From positions 3,712,947 through 3,776,946 of the forward strand of contig NZ_BNEL01000003.1 of the NCBI RefSeq assembly GCF_018327685.1: DNA of 64,000 bases. The letters run 5' to 3'. The notes beneath the pieces were generated by a model. The model saw only the letters and a list, made by a program, of their open reading frames with translations, did not search any database and was not told where the DNA came from. Source of the stretch: Streptomyces sp. TS71-3 (GTDB lineage Bacteria > Actinomycetota > Actinomycetes > Streptomycetales > Streptomycetaceae). The translations under genes were made by a program, and so were the position numbers. This document shows, one piece after another, positions 63,758 to 64,000 of this stretch; within the stretch, counting starts at the first letter, position 1; each line of letters opens with the position of its first letter.

Positions 63758-64000
63758 TCAGGGGGCGAGGGCCGCTTCCCCGCCGTCGAGCCGCGCGGCC
63801 ACCGCGACGGTGTCGGCGATGGCCGCCGCGTACCCCCGGTCCAGCGATACGCGGTCGAAGAGCAGCCGGTACCACATCGGACCGAACACCAGATCGATGA
63901 GGAACTCCTCGTCGGGGTGGCTGACCTCACCGCGATCCCGGGCACGCCGGATGATCTTCGCCACCTCCTCGCGGCGCGGGCCGGTCAGCCGCTTCCAGAG
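63758..64000 (-). CDS. TetR family regulator, C-terminal part
   Basis: The frame runs from the right window edge to the stop at 63758, about 80 residues. LWKRLTGPRREEVAKIIRRA then FLIDLVFGPMWYRLLFDRVSL is the C-terminal helical domain typical of TetR/AcrR proteins. The DNA-binding half is outside the window. It may regulate the dehydrogenase downstream. Confidence 0.75.
   Translation of the reverse strand, partial: LWKRLTGPRREEVAKIIRRARDRGEVSHPDEEFLIDLVFGPMWYRLLFDRVSLDRGYAAAIADTVAVAARLDGGEAALAP

Noticed and set aside
1..64000. CRISPR arrays, tRNA and rRNA genes, riboswitches
   Set aside because: No regularly spaced repeats with unique spacers, no cloverleaf or rRNA sequence, and no known riboswitch core was recognised on either strand by eye.

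Overview
The window is high-GC actinobacterial DNA, most likely a Streptomyces chromosome. The signs are third-position G/C bias, frequent GTG and TTG starts with GGAGG-type ribosome sites, many TetR and GntR regulators, secreted proteases typical of the genus (snapalysin and a large subtilase), a probable CebR-type cellulose operator, and copies of the GGGGCGCGGGGAAC intergenic repeat. No rRNA, tRNA, CRISPR array or replication origin was seen. The dense regulators, transporters and secreted enzymes, and the decayed genes and insertion sequences towards the right, suggest accessory rather than core DNA.

Layout. 1-0.3 kb: end of an MFS transporter. 0.7-7.3 kb: a FadR-type GntR regulator, a zinc dehydrogenase and an iron-type ABC importer (lipoprotein, double permease, ATPase); one 10-base sequence lies upstream of both the regulator and the importer. 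7.5-15.6 kb: small redox and stress genes, three regulators and their neighbours, a secreted beta-propeller, a PLP enzyme coupled to a TetR gene, and a decayed GH74 glucanase that keeps its operator. 15.7-19.8 kb: a second iron-type ABC importer of the same three-gene design. 20-22 kb: quinone reductase divergent from an XRE/MmyB regulator. 22.1-34.1 kb: carbohydrate block with an LplABC-like importer divergent from a heparinase-II/III-like lyase, facing a four-gene operon of two permeases, a sugar-binding lipoprotein and a GH2 beta-mannosidase. 34.7-38.3 kb: DUF5996 protein, methyltransferase and nucleotidyltransferase-like protein. 38.5-48.1 kb: secreted protein block with subtilase and its probable regulator, a frameshifted enoyl-CoA hydratase, snapalysin, a Tat-exported carbonic anhydrase and a pyroglutamyl-peptidase-like protein. 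48.5-52.6 kb: TetR and quinone reductase, DJ-1/PfpI protein, CGNR regulator and APH-like kinase. 52.7-59.7 kb: insertion-sequence zone with a degenerate IS1380-type element and two tail-to-tail IS4-type elements. 60.2-64 kb: Tat-exported FAD oxidoreductase, frameshifted gamma-butyrolactone-receptor-like TetR gene, short-chain dehydrogenase and the end of another TetR gene.

Together the genes describe import and breakdown of plant- or polymer-derived carbohydrate and protein, uptake of two unknown small ligands, and detoxification of quinones and aldehydes, each module with a local regulator. Several genes carry frameshifts (GH74 relic, enoyl-CoA hydratase, TetR at 62 kb, all three transposases). 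The GH74 relic also has a large deletion, so real decay is certain there; elsewhere base-calling error in GC-rich DNA cannot be excluded from sequence alone.
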